Source of the DNA: Chryseobacterium gotjawalense
Lineage (GTDB): Bacteria; Bacteroidota; Bacteroidia; Flavobacteriales; Weeksellaceae
NCBI RefSeq assembly: GCF_030012525.1
Contig: NZ_CP124855.1
Span: forward strand, 2,294,001-2,358,000
Direction of reading: 5' to 3'
Length of the DNA: 64,000 bases
A model generated the notes under the pieces. The model was given only the letters and a program-made list of their open reading frames with translations, had not been told where the DNA came from and made no database searches. Of this stretch, positions 59,629 to 64,000 are shown piece by piece. Position 1 is the first letter of the stretch. Every line of letters begins with the position of its first letter. Position numbers and translations under genes: made by a program.

Positions 59629-62600
59629 ATGGCTTCAAATAAAATACAATTCAGAAGTATTCAAGAACTGAAGGATCCGAGTTTAAACGGTAAGTTGGCT
59701 CGAAAAGAATTTCAGACTGAAATTCCGGTGGGTGAAAAGCCGGGCGGAAATCAATCAACTGAATCAGGACCTTCAAGACGGGATTTCTTAAAGCTTTTAG
59801 GATTCTCTACGGCGGCGGTAACATTAGCAGCTTGTGAAGCGCCGGTAATTAAAACGATTCCTTATGTGGTAAAGCCACACGAAATTATTCCGGGGGTTCC
59901 TAATTATTATGCCTCCACTTATTTCGACGGTTTCGATTTTGCCAGTGTTTTAGTTAAAACCAGAGAAGGCCGGCCAATTAAAATTGAACCGAATCCGTCT
60001 GCAAAAGATTTAGGTAAAACAAGTGCAAGAGCTCAGGCTGCAATTCTTTCATTATATGATAACGATAAAGTTAAACAGCCAAAATTTGACGGTAAAGATG
60101 AGACTTTCGATAAAGTTGATGAGTTCGTTTTAAAGGGTTTAACTGAAGCGCAAGCGGGAGGAAAGAAAATCGTTGTTTTATCGCATTCATTCCCTTCACC
60201 AACTTTCAAAAAGTTATTTGGTGATTTCAAAGCAAAATATCCAACGGCAGAACTCGTAACGTACGATGCGATTCCACACAGTGCGGCTTTAGATGCAGCG
60301 CAGGAAGTATTCGGACAGAGAACTTTGCCGGTATATGATTTATCGAAAACCCAATTGGTGGTTTCTTTCCAGGCGGATTTCTTAGGTGAATTTAATGGAG
60401 GTTCTTTAGAAACTTCTTACGCCGCAGCAAGAAAACCAGGTCCGGATATGTTGAGACACATTCAGGTGGAGTCCAACATGACTTTGACCGGAGCCAATGC
60501 TGATACAAGAGTTCGATTAAAGCCAAGTGCTGTAAATAAAGTTTTAGTAGAAGTTTATAACGGACTTAATGGTGGTAGCGTAAGCAAAGAAGCTGGAGAG
60601 ATTGTAAAAGAATTACAGGCAAAAGGAAGCAACGCTGTTGTTTTTGCTGACGGTTCCAAAGCAGCTCATGTTTTAGCCAATTTAATTAATCAAAAATTAG
60701 CTTCCAATGCTTTCACCGGAAAAGCGAACTTCTTAAAAGAGTTTGACGGTGCAAGATATCAGGAGTTTTTAGGATGGATGAATTCGGGACAGGTTGGTGT
60801 ATTGATCGCCAATAATGTAAACCCGATTTATTCTAATATTAAGGGAGAAGAATTCAGAAAATCTCTGGAAAAAGTACCTTATGTTATCGCAGTAGCCGAT
60901 AAGAAGAACGAAATGTACAAAGCAGCGAAAGCTGTTATTCCTGTAGCAAACTGGTTGGAAAGCTGGGGAGATATGGCACCTCAAACAGGTGTTTATACTT
61001 TGATGCAGCCGACTATTCAAAAAATCTTTAAATCAAGACAGATTGAAGAATCTCTATTGGTTTGGATGAATGGAAAAGACAGCCCGGACAATAATTATTA
61101 TGACTATTTGAAGGCAAATGCCGCTACTTTAATTGGCGGTACTCCTTTCAATAAAGCGCTTTATAGCGGTGTTGTCGATGGCGGCAATACCACAACGCTT
61201 TCTTATGCAGGCGGAGACGCTGCAAAAGCAATTTCTGAATTGACTGGTTTCAAAGCCTCTGATTTAGAATTGGTATTATACACCAAAACAGCAATAGGAG
61301 ACGGAACTCAGGCGAACAACCCTTGGTTACAGGAGTTGCCTGACCCGATTACCCGAATGACCTGGGATAATTACTTAACCATTTCCCCAAAAGACGCTGC
61401 AAGATTAGGAATCAAAAACGATCTTAACGGAAGAATGCAGCTGGATGGTTCGGTGGTCAACCTTACTGTAAACGGTGTTACCATTAAAGATGTTCCTGTG
61501 TATATCCAACCGGGTCAGGCTGATGGAGCAGTGGGACTTGCATTAGGATACGGTAAAAAGAATTCAGGAAAAGTTGCCGAAACCGGTGTAAATGCATATC
61601 CTATATTTGACGGTTCCAACTTAATTTTATCAGATGTTAAAATTGAGAAAACTGGCAAAGAGCATGAGTTTGCAGGAATGCAGCTTCAAAATACCCTGAT
61701 GGGTCGTTATGAAATCGCGAGAGAGGTTCTTTTGGATACTTTCTTAAACGTAAAATTTGATGACGAAAAACTAGGATGGAACAAACCATTGGAATATCAT
61801 ACCATCGGAGGAGAAGCTACAGCTGCCGGTAAAATTGACCTTTGGGATGCTTTTGATGATACCGATGGACCTCACTTTAATTTATCAGTCGACTTAAACT
61901 CCTGTACGGGTTGTGGTGCATGTATTATCGCCTGTCAGGCAGAAAATAACGTACCTGTTGTTGGTAAAGATGAAGTAAGAATGTCTAGAGATATGTTCTG
62001 GTTAAGAATTGACCGTTACTATACGACTGATATTCCTGCTCATATTGATTTAAATAAAGACGGTAAACTTTCTCAGGAAGAAGCTGTTACTGCAGACCTT
62101 AACGTACCGGGAATGTATGGTCATTTCATGGACAAAGAAAGTGGAATATTAAACCATCCTGCTACTAATCCAGATGTAATTTTCCAGCCGGTAATGTGTC
62201 AGCACTGTAACCATGCTCCATGTGAAACTGTTTGCCCTGTGGCAGCAACTTCTCACGGTAAGCAGGGACAGAACCAAATGGCTTATAACAGATGTATCGG
62301 TACAAGATATTGTGCCAACAACTGTCCTTATAAAGTAAGAAGATTCAACTGGTTTACTTATAACCTCAATGATAAATTCGACTTTAATCAAAATAATGAT
62401 TTAGGAAGAATGGTTTTGAACCCAGATGTTGTTGTCAGAACAAGAGGGGTTATGGAGAAATGTTCTATGTGTATTCAAATGACACAGAATGTGATTCTGG
62501 AAGCTAAGAAAGAAGGAAGAGTCATCAGAGACGGTGAATTCTCTACCGCTTGTGTGGATGCATGTTCTACAGGAGCAATGAAATTTGGTGATATGAATGA

Positions 62601-62727
62601 TAAGAGTTCTGAAGTAAGAGCGCTTTTCAGCACCAACAGAAGATATACTTTGCTGGAAGAAATTGGTACTAAACCAAACGTATTCTACCATACCAAAGTG
62701 AGAAATAGAAAAGAAAATATTGTTTAA
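59629..62727 (+). CDS. actB: Alternative complex III subunit ActB (molybdopterin-like/Fe-S fusion)
   Basis: ActB is the large extracytoplasmic subunit that carries iron-sulfur clusters next to ActC. The 1032-residue product has a twin-arginine motif SRRDFLKLLGF (R50-R51) and a lipobox LAAC with C69. A molybdopterin-oxidoreductase-like part without a visible cofactor ligand extends to about residue 740, and the ferredoxin-like part has cysteines in NSCTGCGACIIACQAENN, CQHCNHAPCETVCP, CIGTRYCANNCPYKVRRFNW, CSMC and CVDACSTGA. The segment HIDLNKDGKLSQEEA (residues 805-819) is a perfect EF-hand-type calcium loop between the first two clusters' ligands. It follows actA by 21 bases. Confidence 0.96.
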   Translation: MASNKIQFRSIQELKDPSLNGKLARKEFQTEIPVGEKPGGNQSTESGPSRRDFLKLLGFSTAAVTLAACEAPVIKTIPYVVKPHEIIPGVPNYYASTYFDGFDFASVLVKTREGRPIKIEPNPSAKDLGKTSARAQAAILSLYDNDKVKQPKFDGKDETFDKVDEFVLKGLTEAQAGGKKIVVLSHSFPSPTFKKLFGDFKAKYPTAELVTYDAIPHSAALDAAQEVFGQRTLPVYDLSKTQLVVSFQADFLGEFNGGSLETSYAAARKPGPDMLRHIQVESNMTLTGANADTRVRLKPSAVNKVLVEVYNGLNGGSVSKEAGEIVKELQAKGSNAVVFADGSKAAHVLANLINQKLASNAFTGKANFLKEFDGARYQEFLGWMNSGQVGVLIANNVNPIYSNIKGEEFRKSLEKVPYVIAVADKKNEMYKAAKAVIPVANWLESWGDMAPQTGVYTLMQPTIQKIFKSRQIEESLLVWMNGKDSPDNNYYDYLKANAATLIGGTPFNKALYSGVVDGGNTTTLSYAGGDAAKAISELTGFKASDLELVLYTKTAIGDGTQANNPWLQELPDPITRMTWDNYLTISPKDAARLGIKNDLNGRMQLDGSVVNLTVNGVTIKDVPVYIQPGQADGAVGLALGYGKKNSGKVAETGVNAYPIFDGSNLILSDVKIEKTGKEHEFAGMQLQNTLMGRYEIAREVLLDTFLNVKFDDEKLGWNKPLEYHTIGGEATAAGKIDLWDAFDDTDGPHFNLSVDLNSCTGCGACIIACQAENNVPVVGKDEVRMSRDMFWLRIDRYYTTDIPAHIDLNKDGKLSQEEAVTADLNVPGMYGHFMDKESGILNHPATNPDVIFQPVMCQHCNHAPCETVCPVAATSHGKQGQNQMAYNRCIGTRYCANNCPYKVRRFNWFTYNLNDKFDFNQNNDLGRMVLNPDVVVRTRGVMEKCSMCIQMTQNVILEAKKEGRVIRDGEFSTACVDACSTGAMKFGDMNDKSSEVRALFSTNRRYTLLEEIGTKPNVFYHTKVRNRKENIV
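62047..62082 (+). other. EF-hand-like loop within actB
   Basis: Codons for DLNKDGKLSQEE (ActB residues 807-818). Acidic or polar ligands fall at loop positions 1, 3, 5 and 12, glycine at 6 and a hydrophobic residue at 8, as in a canonical calcium-binding EF-hand. Confidence 0.7.
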
Positions 62728-62745
62728 ATAATAAATAGGTAAAAA

Positions 62746-64000
62746 ATGTCAGGACATTACGAAGCTCCGATAAGGGAACCTTTAATAATTGGTCACAAGA
62801 CTTATCATGATATCTCAAACGATATCGCGCGACCTATAGAAGAAAGAGCAGGAAAACTATGGTGGGTTTCTTTCTGGATCGCACTTGCTCTATTCATTTA
62901 TGGATTCGGCTGTATCGCGTACACCATCGGTACCGGTATTGGTGCTTGGGGTCTAAACAGAACTAACAACTGGGGTTGGGATATCACCAATTTCGTATGG
63001 TGGGTAGGGATCGGTCACGCCGGTACTCTTATTTCTGCGGTACTCTTATTATTTAGACAAAGATGGAGAATGTCTGTTAACCGTTCTGCTGAGGCGATGA
63101 CCATTTTCGCGGTAGTTCAGGCAGCCATCTTCCCGGTTATTCACATGGGTAGAGTTTGGGTAGGATATTGGGTATTCCCTTTACCAAACCAGTTCGGTTC
63201 ACTTTGGACCAACTTTAACTCGCCGCTTCTTTGGGATGTATTTGCAATTTCCACTTATTTCTCAGTATCCAGTGTATTCTGGTTTATGGGATTGATTCCG
63301 GATTTTGCGATGATCAGAGACCGGGCAAAAACACCCTGGACCAAAAGAATCTATACTTTCCTTTCCTTCGGTTGGGGTGGAAAAGCAAAACACTGGCAGC
63401 GATTTGAAGAATTATCTTTGGTTTTGGCAGGTTTAGCAACACCACTGGTATTCTCGGTACACACAACGGTATCCTTTGACTTTGCTACTTCAGTAATTAA
63501 AGGATGGCACTCAACTATTTATCCACCGTACTTCGTTGCAGGAGCAATTTTCTCCGGATTTGCAATGGTTCAGACGCTCTTATTGGTAGCAAGAAAAGTG
63601 GCTCACCTTGAAGATTATATTACCATGTATCATATCGAAATTATGAACATTGTAATTATCGTAACAGGTGGTATGGTAACGGTAGCTTATGCAACTGAAT
63701 ATTTCATCGCATGGTATTCCGGTTCAAGATATGAAGACTTTACATATCTTTCTCCAGGAGCAGCAACTGGTCCGTACTGGTGGGCATTCTGGGCATTGAT
63801 TATTTGTAACTTAGTAGTACCGGCATTATTCTGGTTCAAGAAAGTGAGAACAAATATTATGGCAACTTTTATCATTGCTTTAATTATTAATATCGGAATG
63901 TGGTTTGAACGATTTGATATTATCGTTATCAACATCGCGAGAGATTACCTGCCAAGTTCATGGACTATGTTTAAACCAAGCATCATTGATGTAGGTGTTT
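62746..64000 (+). CDS. actC: Alternative complex III subunit ActC (NrfD-like membrane subunit), 3' truncated
   Basis: ActC is the polytopic quinol-binding subunit of the NrfD/PsrC family. The frame runs from the ATG at 62746 (MSGHYEAPIREPLIIGHKTY) through the window edge, about 418 codons, and at least nine hydrophobic segments are visible (for example WWVSFWIALALFIYGFGCIA, with IGHAGTLISAVLLLFRQRW). It begins 18 bases after actB, so the operon continues beyond the window, where the remaining act genes are expected. Confidence 0.95.
   Translation, partial: MSGHYEAPIREPLIIGHKTYHDISNDIARPIEERAGKLWWVSFWIALALFIYGFGCIAYTIGTGIGAWGLNRTNNWGWDITNFVWWVGIGHAGTLISAVLLLFRQRWRMSVNRSAEAMTIFAVVQAAIFPVIHMGRVWVGYWVFPLPNQFGSLWTNFNSPLLWDVFAISTYFSVSSVFWFMGLIPDFAMIRDRAKTPWTKRIYTFLSFGWGGKAKHWQRFEELSLVLAGLATPLVFSVHTTVSFDFATSVIKGWHSTIYPPYFVAGAIFSGFAMVQTLLLVARKVAHLEDYITMYHIEIMNIVIIVTGGMVTVAYATEYFIAWYSGSRYEDFTYLSPGAATGPYWWAFWALIICNLVVPALFWFKKVRTNIMATFIIALIINIGMWFERFDIIVINIARDYLPSSWTMFKPSIIDVGV

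Noticed and set aside
63687-63935. 82-codon minus-strand frame at the window end
   Set aside because: It is antisense to the conserved membrane subunit ActC.

Overview
The window looks like a chromosomal segment from a low-GC member of the Bacteroidota, class Flavobacteriia, most likely the Chryseobacterium/Kaistella group (Weeksellaceae). The reasons are: promoters of the TAnnTTTG type in front of many genes, a type III glutamine synthetase, a GldH lipoprotein, the alternative complex III (Act) respiratory genes, several Bacteroidota-only families (DUF4271, DUF4296 and others recognised from memory), and intergenic repeat elements typical of this group. I see no phage, IS, integron, CRISPR, rRNA or tRNA; almost everything is core chromosomal housekeeping.

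Layout. 1-5293 (+): the cell-shape cluster mreB (5' cut)-mreC-mreD-mrdA-rodA, with overlapping ends. 5294-9055: a noncoding stretch with a palindromic repeat, then on the minus strand an NlpC/P60 lipoprotein and type III glutamine synthetase. 9375-13849 (+): a DUF6909-like protein, an M1 metallopeptidase and coaX. 13984-20525 (-): a TadA-like deaminase, a small outer-membrane protein, a TonB-C-like exported protein, rplY, prs, and an SGNH-lipase lipoprotein plus FadL-type porin pair. 20915-27993 (+): ricT-gldH-PBP1A, selO and a multi-TM protein. 28077-32349 (-): a TPR protein, glmM and a 2-oxoglutarate/Fe(II) oxygenase. 32438-38721: menD (+), pabB-pabC (-), a tandem pair of related membrane proteins, an AI-2E family permease and a DUF3820 protein (+). 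38726-46204 (-): a Kef-type antiporter, a lipoprotein, cdsA-psd (phospholipid synthesis), a LUD protein, rsfS-ftsH. 46292-50336: birA (+) meeting an lptG-tgt-DUF4296-glycosyltransferase run (-). 50492-54394 (+): DUF4271-hemD, an S9 oligopeptidase and a small hypothetical. 54421-58053: an SRPBCC protein (-), a histidine kinase/response regulator pair (+) and a SPOR protein (-). 58240-64000 (+): actA-actB-actC of alternative complex III, running off the window.

Functional themes are envelope building (elongasome, PBP1A, GlmM, phospholipid synthesis, LPS-export permease), quinone/folate precursors from chorismate (menD, pabBC), and the quinol-oxidising respiratory complex.

I do not see a clear-cut undescribed multi-gene system. 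The points most worth a second look are: a canonical EF-hand-like loop inside ActB; an extra monoheme domain on ActA; a nucleoside-phosphorylase-like C-terminal half in the DUF6909-like protein; loss of the zinc cysteines in Tgt; a CTG start for mrdA; a three-hairpin intergenic segment at 6611-6720 that may be a small RNA; and two structured intergenic repeats each placed just beyond a minus-strand terminator. Positions, starts and motifs were read by eye; family assignments rest on remembered family features, not on searches.
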